This document shows positions 39,851 through 46,832 of a DNA stretch of 64,000 bases, in pieces. Position numbers and translations under genes: made by a program. Position 1 is the stretch's first letter; each line of letters starts with the position of its first letter. Location of the stretch: the NCBI RefSeq assembly GCF_001553545.1, contig NZ_CP014227.1:2532501-2596500 (forward strand), in the 5' to 3' direction. The notes under the pieces are model-generated. The model was given only the letters and a program-made list of their open reading frames with translations. It was not told where the DNA came from and made no database searches. Source of the DNA: Capnocytophaga haemolytica (lineage in GTDB: Bacteria; Bacteroidota; Bacteroidia; Flavobacteriales; Flavobacteriaceae).

Positions 39851-40270
39851 CTATGCAGAGGCGGCAGCGTCATCCCCCTCCTCTGTGTCCTCCAAGAACC
39901 CTTTGGCAAGCAATAAGTTATACCACTGGATCACCTTCTTGATATCACTCGCATAGACGCGGTCGCTGTCGTAAGTGGGCAGTACAGTAAAGAAGTACTC
40001 TTCAAGAGTAGCCCCATCGGATTTAGACGATACCGAGGCAGGCTGCCCATTCTCCACTTGCTTCATATTCTTGAAAACCTCCGCAAGAGGCACCTCCCTT
40101 TCATTGGTGTAAATAGCGATTTCCGAGAGCAGACTCACATTATTGCGAAGCCCTACTGATACGCGGCTATCGTCAACAAGTGAAGTGGCTAAAAACCCTG
40201 CACGAGTTTGCTTCTCTAAATGGTACAAACCTGGCTTGCCTGAGATGGCTAATATTTTGGTCAAATTCAT
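39851..40270 (-). CDS. DUF5606 family protein
   Basis: A 139-residue protein of a family restricted to Bacteroidetes and lacking a known function. The conserved start NLTKILAISGKPGLYHLEKQTRAGFLATSL suggests an SH3-like N-terminal domain, followed by SVGLRNNVSLLSEIAIYT and VPLAEVFKNMK. The C-terminal VYASDIKKVIQWYNLL helix and acidic tail close it. It is soluble, with no signal peptide. It follows def by 18 nt in the same direction, which is a common Bacteroidetes arrangement and may link it to protein maturation or translation. Confidence 0.9.
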   Translation of the reverse strand: MNLTKILAISGKPGLYHLEKQTRAGFLATSLVDDSRVSVGLRNNVSLLSEIAIYTNEREVPLAEVFKNMKQVENGQPASVSSKSDGATLEEYFFTVLPTYDSDRVYASDIKKVIQWYNLLLAKGFLEDTEEGDDAAASA

Positions 40271-40288
40271 ATAAGTGAGTTGTTTAAA

Positions 40289-40879
40289 TTATCTTCTTTT
40301 AGGAGCGTCAGGGAACTTCATTCGGTAAGCGACCTTCACTTTCCCTTTGCTGATATTAGTAAGTTTATTCTTGATAAGTTGCTTTTTGAACGACGAGAGT
40401 TTATCGGTGAAAAGCACCCCTTGAATATGGTCGTACTCGTGCTGGATGATACGCGCCACCAGCCCATCGACCGTAAGGGTCTGAGGATGGAAGTTCTCAT
40501 CGAGGTAAGAGATGGTAATCTTAGGGCGGCGCGACACGTCCTCACGTACACCAGGGATGCTCAGGCAGCCTTCATTAAAAAGCCACTCCTCACCCACCTC
40601 TTCTATCATCTGAGCGTTGATAAAAGTCTGCTTAAAGCCTAAGAGAAAATCGCGTTCCTCCTTGCTCAGATCTTCATCATCGGCAAAGGGCGCAGCATCT
40701 ACCACAAACAAGCGGATAGCCAAGCCCACCTGAGGGGCTGCCAAGCCAACGCCATTACTCGCCTCCATAGTGTCGTACATATTAGCTATAAGGGCTTTCA
40801 GGTTGGGGTAGTCAGGAGTGATCTCCACTCCTACCTTTCGTAATACGGGGTCGCCATAAGCGATAATCGGTAAAACCAT
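40289..40879 (-). CDS. def: Peptide deformylase
   Basis: This enzyme removes the N-formyl group from nascent proteins. It is a 196-residue metalloenzyme with all three motifs: GVGLAAPQVG at 43-52, EGCLSIPG with metal ligand Cys105, and QHEYDH with ligands His147 and His151 and catalytic Glu148. The ATG at 40879 is used; the reading frame is open 27 codons further but that passes through the promoter box. The length and the motif spacing fit the type I (Gram-negative) class, with a modest insertion near FADDEDLSKEE. Confidence 0.97.
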   Translation of the reverse strand: MVLPIIAYGDPVLRKVGVEITPDYPNLKALIANMYDTMEASNGVGLAAPQVGLAIRLFVVDAAPFADDEDLSKEERDFLLGFKQTFINAQMIEEVGEEWLFNEGCLSIPGVREDVSRRPKITISYLDENFHPQTLTVDGLVARIIQHEYDHIQGVLFTDKLSSFKKQLIKNKLTNISKGKVKVAYRMKFPDAPKRR

Positions 40880-40900
40880 TGTATATCTTTTTTGCGGGTG

Positions 40901-40908
40901 CAAAGGTA
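40901..40908 (-). promoter_or_regulatory. def promoter -7 box (TACCTTTG)
   Basis: The minus strand reads TACCTTTG 21 nt above the def ATG. Confidence 0.65.
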
Positions 40909-40942
40909 ATAAATAATTTATAATGAACAATGGATCATAAAT

Positions 40943-40980
40943 AAAAAGGGCGTCTACCATTGTGATAGACGCCTTTTTTT
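40943..40980 (-). terminator. Terminator after the YD-repeat-like lipoprotein gene
   Basis: GGCGTCTA (40949-40956) pairs with TAGACGCC (40966-40973), extended by A/T pairs. On the minus strand it ends in CCCTTTTTAT, consistent with termination of the gene at 41002-41994. Confidence 0.8.
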
Positions 40981-41001
40981 TATGTTATGAATACATATCT
41001 A

Positions 41002-41994
41002 TCAATACTCGTAAGTAATAGTTTCCGTAAAATTACCTATAGAGTTCTGATTCGTGTTGATAATTTTAGTAAGTCGATTGTGATCGTCGTAAGAGTATTC
41101 GTGTTTAGTAGTAGAGGTCAAACTCCCCTGATTATAAATCTTTCCTGTAAGAATGTTCTTCTTGTTAGATGATGCACCAACAAAAGGCATTTCAGGAGTT
41201 ATAATTCTAAAGAACGTTACCCAAGGAACCGTTTTCTCATTTGAATAAGTATACTCAACGCGATACTCTATTTTCCCATTGTCTTTTACGCCTTCATCAC
41301 GAAGAACATCACCATCAGCATCGAAATAAACTTTACTATAAGAAATTTCTTTGAGAAAACCACCATTATATTCACTTCTAATTTTTACCTCAGTAGATGA
41401 TATGTATTCAAGCGTATTGGAATCTGTAATAATAATAGAAGGCTTTTTCTCTCCTTGTAAAGTTTTAGTAAGAACCACACTCGTATACCAAGAAACTAAC
41501 TTTTGCCCTTTATAAGTGTAGGATGTGGTGCTAACACTTGTATGTATGGCATTATCTTTACCTACTTGGTGCGTTTTGGACACTCTACTTTTTAGTAATC
41601 CTCCATCATAGAAATAAGTCGTTTTTAATGAGTTACCCTCACTGGTTGTTGTAAACATTTTGACAAGATCGCCCTCGTAGGTATAAGTATCTATACTGTT
41701 ACGTATACCCTTGCTATCTTTTACTTGTCTCTTAATAGTTCTAATCTTATCACCCTCGTAGGTATAATCCATAGTCTCTGTATCACCATTACTTCCAACA
41801 GCAACTGACTTCTTTGGAAGCATAGAAATCTGCTCTGGAGGAGTAGGTGGAGGCGTAGGAGTGGGGTCAGGTGTAGGTGTTACAGAAGGAGGGTTAGGAG
41901 CTGGTGGGGTTGGCGTAGGAGTTTCCTTGTCATCATTTTTGCTGCAAGCTACTACAAAGAGTAACGCTGCTGCGAGTGTTATTATTTTCTTCAT
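41002..41994 (-). CDS. Surface lipoprotein with Pro/Thr linker and YD-like repeats
   Basis: The start at 41994 gives MKKIITLAAALLFVVACSKND, a type II signal peptide with lipobox VVAC (Cys17). The SKNDDKE after the Cys has the acidic character of a lipoprotein export signal, suggesting a surface location. A Pro/Thr-rich spacer (about residues 25-60) follows, then a domain of repeated Tyr-strand units such as MDYTYEGDKIRTIKRQ, IDTYTYEGDLVKMF and HEYSYDDHNRLTKI, reminiscent of YD/RHS repeats and of Bacteroidetes DUF4595-like lipoproteins. It has 330 residues. It stands alone between its own promoter and terminator. No ligand can be deduced. Confidence 0.85.
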   Translation of the reverse strand: MKKIITLAAALLFVVACSKNDDKETPTPTPPAPNPPSVTPTPDPTPTPPPTPPEQISMLPKKSVAVGSNGDTETMDYTYEGDKIRTIKRQVKDSKGIRNSIDTYTYEGDLVKMFTTTSEGNSLKTTYFYDGGLLKSRVSKTHQVGKDNAIHTSVSTTSYTYKGQKLVSWYTSVVLTKTLQGEKKPSIIITDSNTLEYISSTEVKIRSEYNGGFLKEISYSKVYFDADGDVLRDEGVKDNGKIEYRVEYTYSNEKTVPWVTFFRIITPEMPFVGASSNKKNILTGKIYNQGSLTSTTKHEYSYDDHNRLTKIINTNQNSIGNFTETITYEY

Positions 41995-42020
41995 TGCTAT
42001 AAGATATTTGTTTAACGCGG

Positions 42021-42028
42021 CAAAGATA
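42021..42028 (-). promoter_or_regulatory. Promoter -7 box of the lipoprotein gene (TATCTTTG)
   Basis: The minus strand reads TATCTTTG 26 nt above the ATG at 41994. Confidence 0.65.
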
Positions 42029-42124
42029 TAACTTTCTTGTGAATAAAACATCATTCACAAGCAATAATTTTGCTTAGTGATTATTTTACACTTAAAAACC
42101 ATTACATCATTAAGCATATTTCCG

Positions 42125-42132
42125 TATCTTTG
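42125..42132 (+). promoter_or_regulatory. Promoter -7 box of the interrupted large gene (TATCTTTG)
   Basis: TATCTTTG lies 17 nt before the ATG at 42150, so transcription of the interrupted frame is plausible. Confidence 0.65.
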
Positions 42133-42149
42133 CCCCCCAAAATATACTT

Positions 42150-44345
42150 ATGCAACAGTTAGATGACTTAAAGGCTGCTATGGAGCAATACTTGGGAATA
42201 AACGAGGATTTTGCGTTGCGCTTTGAGCGTTACCTCGCTATCAGCTATGCGGCAATGTGCGTGTGCAGCGACCTGAAATCGCTATTGAAAGTAGAAGGCA
42301 AAATGGAGCTGAGCTATGAGCGCAATAAGGACTTGTACTTTCTATGCAGCGAGTACACCACGCCTTTCTTAGCACTGCTGCACACCGAGTAGGGTTCTTA
42401 CCTCAGAGAGGGGATTGCGCTCACCTTAAAGAAATCGCCTCTTTCGTTCTCCTTTGCGATGTTAGTGGCGTTATGGGAGGCGGGCGATCTCACCTTTGAT
42501 GAGGGACCCTTTGCACAGAGACTTTACAACAGTATTTGGGGTTTCCAAGAAGAGCAGGGTGTGAGCTTAGTAGCTCTCTTAGCAAAGCAACCCGAGCTCG
42601 CCGAGAAGGTACTCAGCGTATTGCCTCTTTATATGGAAAGCCTGACGTTTGACAACCAGCTACATATCAATTTCTTTAAGCAACTGCAAGAGAAGGGCAT
42701 ACTGCCTGTGGAGGCGTTTGTAACCGCTGCCTTTGAGGCATTGCTCGCCCCACGCAAGAAGCCCGTGCTCGACCTCCTCTGTCGGCTTATAGAAGTGTTG
42801 CATCCCTCTAACGCACTATTGTTGTGCAATCAGGAGCGTATGCTTGCCCTGCTGAGCTTAGGCAACTCGAGTCTCATCAACTTTGCCTTGCCACAGCTGC
42901 GGAAGATAGCCCAAGAAAAGGCGTTTGATGCGCAGGCATTTCACGATAACTTCTTCTTATGTGCCAATACACCGCGCATTGGCAAGTCGATACTCATAGG
43001 CTTGGAGATTGTAGAACAACTCATAAAACAGGAGGGTACAAAGGAGGGCACAGAGGGCACGGAGCGATTGGGGGTGTTCTTCACTATTAGCGATGAAAAG
43101 GTACAGCAGCGGGTGGCGCAGTTGCTCACGACTTATTACAGCAAAGCGGTGGTAGATGCTGTGGTATTGCCCTATCGGGTGTACTTGAAGGAGAAAGTAG
43201 CGGCGTACTTAGCCGAGGCGGGCGTAACCCCCGAAGAGGACAGCAGCGCAAAGGGCAACCTCTCAGAGGTATACCCTACCCGCACACCCGAACCGCTAAA
43301 AACTATCGCCACGTGGGACGAACTGCTATTTGCCATAGGCGACTCGCTGCGTGAGGGTACGACCGCACAGTTAGACGCTATTTTCGAGGCGTTTGTAAGC
43401 CTGCAAGATGCGCTGCCTGCTAACTATGCGGAGCAGATCGCGCCCTATGTGCAGCAGCTTAAAGAGCGATTTGGAATATACTATCAATACTACGGGTCGC
43501 TCTATAAAGTGCTCACAGGAGAGGTATACAAGGACAAGTATTCCCACTACTACCCCAAGGAGGAGCACGATAATTTCAGTTTCTTAAGAGATAAAGCAGA
43601 AGAGGTATTAACGCGGCAGGCAAGTCATAATACGTTAGGATTCCTCTCTACCCCTACGCAACAGCCTTTTTACATCGATCCAGCAGTATTAGAAGAGCGT
43701 TTGCAAGCGTATAAAGCAGCAGGGGTGAGTCCCTTAGCAGAAGACGTAACGGTAGCCCAAGCGCGATGTATAGGCGCAAAAGAAGCGGAGGTATATCCTA
43801 AGTATGAAGTAAAAAAAGCAACCGTTGATTACTACGAGCGGTATCAGCTGCAATTTAAAAAGCATTGGGGCGCGCAGACTATGGGAGAGAATATCGCCTA
43901 CCAGCTGAGTTTGCAACCCAATGCGATCGACCGCTTAGTGCTGCGCTACATATTGCCGATAGGCGTTGGCGAGCGCGCAGAACCCTTGCACGCTGCTACC
44001 CGAGTGGTGCAGCTCCTTCTGCAATGGCAATTGCCCGTAAAGAGTGGCGGCTGGCTATTTGTGGCTACCTGCCTCATAGGCGAAAAGCAGCCGCTGCGCG
44101 ATATGGCAACCGACTACCTACTCTGGGCATTGGGAGCGGGCGTAGACACTACCTACCTCGCCGACTGCACAAGGCGACTCTTAGCAAGCAAATACGCCCC
44201 CGTAAAGCGTTTTTTAGAGTTCACCGACAGACCGCTGCCCTACGCAGAAGTAAAAGCCTTTACACAAGCGGTAGTCCAAAATTATAAGAAGTATGTAGAT
44301 GAGAGAGATAAGCCAAGCAATCACAAACTAATGCTCAGTTTATAA
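42150..44345 (+). pseudogene. Large hypothetical protein (DUF6493-like?) interrupted by in-frame TAG
   Basis: One frame runs from ATG 42150 to the stop at 44343-44345, equivalent to 731 residues, broken only by TAG at 42390-42392. The codons after the TAG (GSYLREGIALTLKKSPLSFSFAMLVALWEAG) continue without a shift, so the two open parts, 80 and 650 codons, belong to one protein. A CAG-to-TAG change would explain it. The product is helical, with HEAT-like hydrophobic pairs, no signal peptide, and an EGTKEGTEGTE segment encoded by a G-rich 9/12-nt repeat at 43031-43062. It resembles large Bacteroidetes proteins annotated DUF6493, but I am not certain. The promoter is intact and the remainder is undamaged, so the event is recent, a sequencing error, or a readthrough site. 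Confidence 0.75.
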
Positions 44346-44373
44346 TGCACAATGAATAATGTATAGTGCACAT
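44346..44373. repeat. Heptanucleotide micro-array (left of terminator)
   Basis: TGCACAA, TGAATAA, TGTATAG and TGCACAT in 7-nt register directly after the stop codon. A partner set, ATTATAC, ACTATAA, ATTATAC and ATTAAAC, occupies 44414-44441 on the other side of the hairpin and covers the stop codon of the carboxylase gene. Confidence 0.65.
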
Positions 44374-44379
44374 AAATAG

Positions 44380-44417
44380 TAATGCCCAGCAATCAGTAAA
44401 TGAATTGCTGGGCATTA
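44380..44417. terminator. Bidirectional terminator between convergent genes
   Basis: TAATGCCCAGCAAT (44380-44393) pairs perfectly over 14 bp with ATTGCTGGGCATTA (44404-44417). It serves the convergent interrupted large gene and the carboxylase gene. T-runs are weak, but the flanking arrays are themselves partly complementary and could extend the stem. Confidence 0.75.
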
Positions 44418-44435
44418 TACACTATAAATTATACA

Positions 44436-46064
44436 TTAAACTTGTATTATCCCGAGGTTAAACGCCCTTTCAATTGGTGCGTGGTCGGCAGCCTCAATCC
44501 CCATACTGATCCAAAGACGGGTCTCCAACGGATCGATAACGGCATCCGTCCAGAGGCGGGCAGCGGCGTAATAGGGAGATATCTGCTCGTCATACTTCGC
44601 TTTAATCTCCTCAAAGAGTGCTGCCTCGCGCTCGGGAGTAAGCTCCTCACCGCGCTTTTTCAGCGTGGCGGTCTCTATCTGCAAGAGCACCTTAGCGGCT
44701 TGCGCTCCGCCCATCACAGCGATGTTCCCCGAGGGCCACGAGGCAATGAGGCGCGGGTCGTACGCCTTGCCACACATCGCATAATTGCCTGCCCCGTACG
44801 AGTTGCCCACCACTATGGTGAACTTCGGCACTACGGAGTTCGCCACAGCATTCACGAGCTTCGCCCCGTCCTTGATGATGCCGCCGTGCTCGGACTTCGA
44901 GCCTACCATAAAGCCCGTAACGTCCTGCAAAAAGACCAGCGGTATTCGCTTTTGATTGCAGTTGGCAATAAAGCGCGTTGCCTTGTCGGCACTGTCGGAG
45001 TAAATCACCCCGCCGAACTGCATCTCGCCTTTTTTGGTTTTCACCACCTTGCGCTGGTTGGCGACAATGCCTACCGCCCAACCATCGATCCGTGCATAGC
45101 CTGTGATGAGCGTCTGCCCATAGCCCACCTTGTACTCGTCATACTCAGAGTTATCAACTAAACGCAGTATCAATTCCTTCATATCATACGGCTCAGAGCG
45201 AGAGGTTGGCAGTATCCCATAAATCTCCTTAGGGTCTTTCGCAGGAGGCACAGCCGCAGCCCGATTAAAGCCCGCCCGCTGATAGTCCCCGAGCTTGCCC
45301 ATCGTACGCCTTACCCTATCCAAAGCATCCTTATCATCGAGTGCCTTATAATCGGTAACCCCACTGATTTCGCAGTGAGTAGTCGCCCCACCAAGGGTTT
45401 CATTGTCGATATCCTCACCGATAGCCGCCCTGACCAAGTAGCTACCCGCAAGGAATATAGAGCCCGTCTTATCCACTATCATCGCCTCATCGCTCATAAT
45501 GGGCAGGTAAGCCCCTCCCGCTACACAACTGCCCATCACCACCGCGATTTGGGTGATACCCAACGCACTCATCTGAGCGTTGTTGCGGAAGATACGCCCA
45601 AAGTGCTCTTTATCAGGGAATATCTCGTCTTGCAACGGCAGGTACACCCCCGCACTATCCACCAAGTAGATGATTGGCAGGCGGTTCTCCATAGCGATTT
45701 CCTGCGCCCGCAGGTTCTTCTTAGCGGTAATGGGGAACCACGCTCCAGCCTTTACAGTAGCGTCATTCGCCACTACGATGCACTGCACGCCTGCTACATA
45801 GCCCATCACCACCACTACCCCCGCTGAGGGACAGCCGCCGTGTTCTGGGTACATACCCTCACCCGCAAAGGCACCGATTTCTATCCGCCGTGCTCCCTTA
45901 TCGAGCAGATAGTCAATGCGTTCACGGGCAGAGAGTTTCCCCGCCGCATGCAGCTTTTCAAGGTTCTTAGCCCCGCCACCGAGATATACGCGCTTTAGCC
46001 GCTTGCGCAGCTCCGCGAGGGCTAACTTATTGTGATCTTCATTGGTATTGAATTGAATGTCCAT
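44436..46064 (-). CDS. Acyl-CoA carboxylase beta subunit (carboxyltransferase)
   Basis: The carboxyltransferase subunit of a biotin-dependent acyl-CoA carboxylase: it transfers the carboxyl group from biotin to propionyl-CoA or 3-methylcrotonyl-CoA. It has 542 residues with both crotonase-like domains. Visible signatures are KLSARERIDYLLDKGARRIEIG, the CoA-site region MGSCVAGGAYLPIMSDEAMIV, QDVTGFMVGSKSEHGGIIKDGAKLVNAVAN, and the oxyanion GNSYGAGNYAMCGKAYDPR. The EIGAFAGEGMYPEHGGCPSAGVV stretch and overall length resemble methylcrotonoyl-CoA carboxylase beta (MccB/AccD-like) more than PccB, but the substrate is not certain. No biotin-carrying alpha subunit is in the window. The last codons overlap a heptanucleotide array. 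Confidence 0.92.
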   Translation of the reverse strand: MDIQFNTNEDHNKLALAELRKRLKRVYLGGGAKNLEKLHAAGKLSARERIDYLLDKGARRIEIGAFAGEGMYPEHGGCPSAGVVVVMGYVAGVQCIVVANDATVKAGAWFPITAKKNLRAQEIAMENRLPIIYLVDSAGVYLPLQDEIFPDKEHFGRIFRNNAQMSALGITQIAVVMGSCVAGGAYLPIMSDEAMIVDKTGSIFLAGSYLVRAAIGEDIDNETLGGATTHCEISGVTDYKALDDKDALDRVRRTMGKLGDYQRAGFNRAAAVPPAKDPKEIYGILPTSRSEPYDMKELILRLVDNSEYDEYKVGYGQTLITGYARIDGWAVGIVANQRKVVKTKKGEMQFGGVIYSDSADKATRFIANCNQKRIPLVFLQDVTGFMVGSKSEHGGIIKDGAKLVNAVANSVVPKFTIVVGNSYGAGNYAMCGKAYDPRLIASWPSGNIAVMGGAQAAKVLLQIETATLKKRGEELTPEREAALFEEIKAKYDEQISPYYAAARLWTDAVIDPLETRLWISMGIEAADHAPIERAFNLGIIQV

Positions 46065-46083
46065 CGTTTACGTAAATAGGGCG

Positions 46084-46091
46084 CAAAGATA
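46084..46091 (-). promoter_or_regulatory. Carboxylase promoter -7 box (TATCTTTG)
   Basis: The minus strand reads TATCTTTG 20 nt above the ATG at 46064. Confidence 0.65.
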
Positions 46092-46097
46092 CAAATT

Positions 46098-46125
46098 AAT
46101 GAGTAATGAGCAATGAGTAGAGCGC
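46098..46125. repeat. Heptanucleotide micro-array (AATGAGT type)
   Basis: AATGAGT, AATGAGC, AATGAGT and AGAGCGC in register. The reverse-complement type (CTCATTA) occurs at 723-757 and 46263-46297. Confidence 0.65.
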
Positions 46126-46161
46126 AATAAACATTCCTCATCAATCTGCTGCAATGATTTC

Positions 46162-46216
46162 AGAGAGCATTGAGAGGGCATACAAAGGGCATACCCTAAC
46201 CTGGCGAACAGCGTTG
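46162..46216. repeat. 11-nt-period array (3 clear and 2 degenerate units)
   Basis: AGAGAGCATTG, AGAGGGCATAC and AAAGGGCATAC stand in exact 11-nt register, followed by two weaker units to 46216. Confidence 0.6.
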
Positions 46217-46262
46217 CCCGCCTCTTTATCGGTAACTGCAAAAGTTACAAAAAATCAAACAT

Positions 46263-46297
46263 TTACCCTCTCATTACTCTCTACTCTCTGCTCATTA
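46263..46297. repeat. Heptanucleotide micro-array (CTCATTA type)
   Basis: TTACCCT, CTCATTA, CTCTCTA, CTCTCTG and CTCATTA in register; it reaches the stop codon of the HmuY-like remnant. Confidence 0.65.
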
Positions 46298-46612
46298 TTT
46301 AACCTCCTCCACATAAAAGCTAATCTTGCCGCCTGTATCGCCGATTTCAATATGCTCATCGTACCAACTGACGATTTGCAGCTTGAAGTAGTGCGCCCCA
46401 TCGGCAGTGCGAATGAGGTAAGTGTGGAAGGATGGCACATAGCTCGGCGGGGGACCTGAAAAAAGCAAAGCCTCGTTGAGCAGCAGGTTGGCTTTGGTGC
46501 GGAACTTATTGCCACAGAAAGTCAAATTCCAAGGGATAATAGTAAAATGTGTTTTTCTGTAAACATATATATACGTAGTATTATTGACTGCAAATATACC
46601 CTTTGTTAGATT
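46295..46612 (-). pseudogene. HmuY-like protein, C-terminal remnant
   Basis: The minus frame from just above 46546 to the stop at 46295 reads PWNLTFCGNKFRTKANLL, then PPPSYVPSFHTYLIRTADGAHYFKLQIVSWYDEHIEIGDTGGKISFYVEEV. The W-NLTF-GNKFRTK block followed by a YLIRTADGxxYFKLQ strand resembles the last third of HmuY-type heme-binding lipoproteins. There is no ATG in frame, no signal peptide and no N-terminal two thirds. The frame is open only back to a TAA at 46613-46615. A TATATTTG box overlaps it at 46591-46598. I read this as a decayed or 5'-deleted gene next to the receptor locus. The family call is moderate, because only short motifs support it. Confidence 0.45.
46591..46598 (-). promoter_or_regulatory. 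Possible -7 box (TATATTTG) over the HmuY-like remnant
   Basis: The minus strand reads TATATTTG about 50 nt above the first recognisable HmuY-like codons. It could be the surviving promoter of the deleted gene or a chance match in AT-rich DNA. Confidence 0.35.
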
Positions 46613-46640
46613 TTAGACGAGCCTAAAAAGGTAGGAGATG

Positions 46641-46695
46641 TGTTCGGGATGTGTTCGAGATGTGTTCGAGCAGTGTTCGAGATGAGTCCGAAAGA
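46641..46695. repeat. 11-nt-period array (5 units, TGTTCGAGATG)
   Basis: TGTTCGGGATG, TGTTCGAGATG, TGTTCGAGCAG, TGTTCGAGATG and AGTCCGAAAGA stand in exact 11-nt register. The unit is the same as at 24641-24706, and here too an AGAAA/TTTCT dyad follows (46693-46705). Confidence 0.8.
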
Positions 46696-46792
46696 AAATT
46701 TTTCTGTGGGTGATTTTGGTGCAAAGAGGGTAGTTTTAGGGTTTGATACGTATTTTTATTTAGAATTATTTTACTTTGATAGTTTATTTTTG

Positions 46793-46800
46793 TATCTTTG
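46793..46800 (+). promoter_or_regulatory. Promoter -7 box of the TonB-dependent receptor (TATCTTTG)
   Basis: TATCTTTG lies 32 nt before the ATG at 46833. A TTTG at 46775-46778 is closer than the usual -33 spacing. Confidence 0.6.
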
Positions 46801-46832
46801 CCGCCGATTTAAAAAGGAACTTAAAAAGCACA

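Larger units (their letters stand above)
46065..46832. other. Intergenic region with HmuY-like remnant and mixed micro-arrays
   Basis: This 768-nt region lies between the carboxylase and TonB-dependent receptor genes. It has the carboxylase promoter, heptanucleotide arrays at 46098-46125 and 46263-46297, 11-nt arrays at 46162-46216 and 46641-46695, the HmuY-like remnant (46295-46612) with a promoter-like box, and the receptor promoter. It is one of the densest repeat neighbourhoods in the window. Confidence 0.65.

Noticed and set aside
43031..43062. Heptanucleotide array in the interrupted large gene
   Set aside because: The GGAGGGTACAAA-like repeat has 9/12-nt spacing matching codons (EGTKEGTEGTE), not a 7-nt register, so it was not counted with the arrays.
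44400..45161. Plus-strand frame of 253 codons opposite the carboxylase
   Set aside because: It begins in a heptanucleotide array and terminator and is antisense to a well-defined enzyme.
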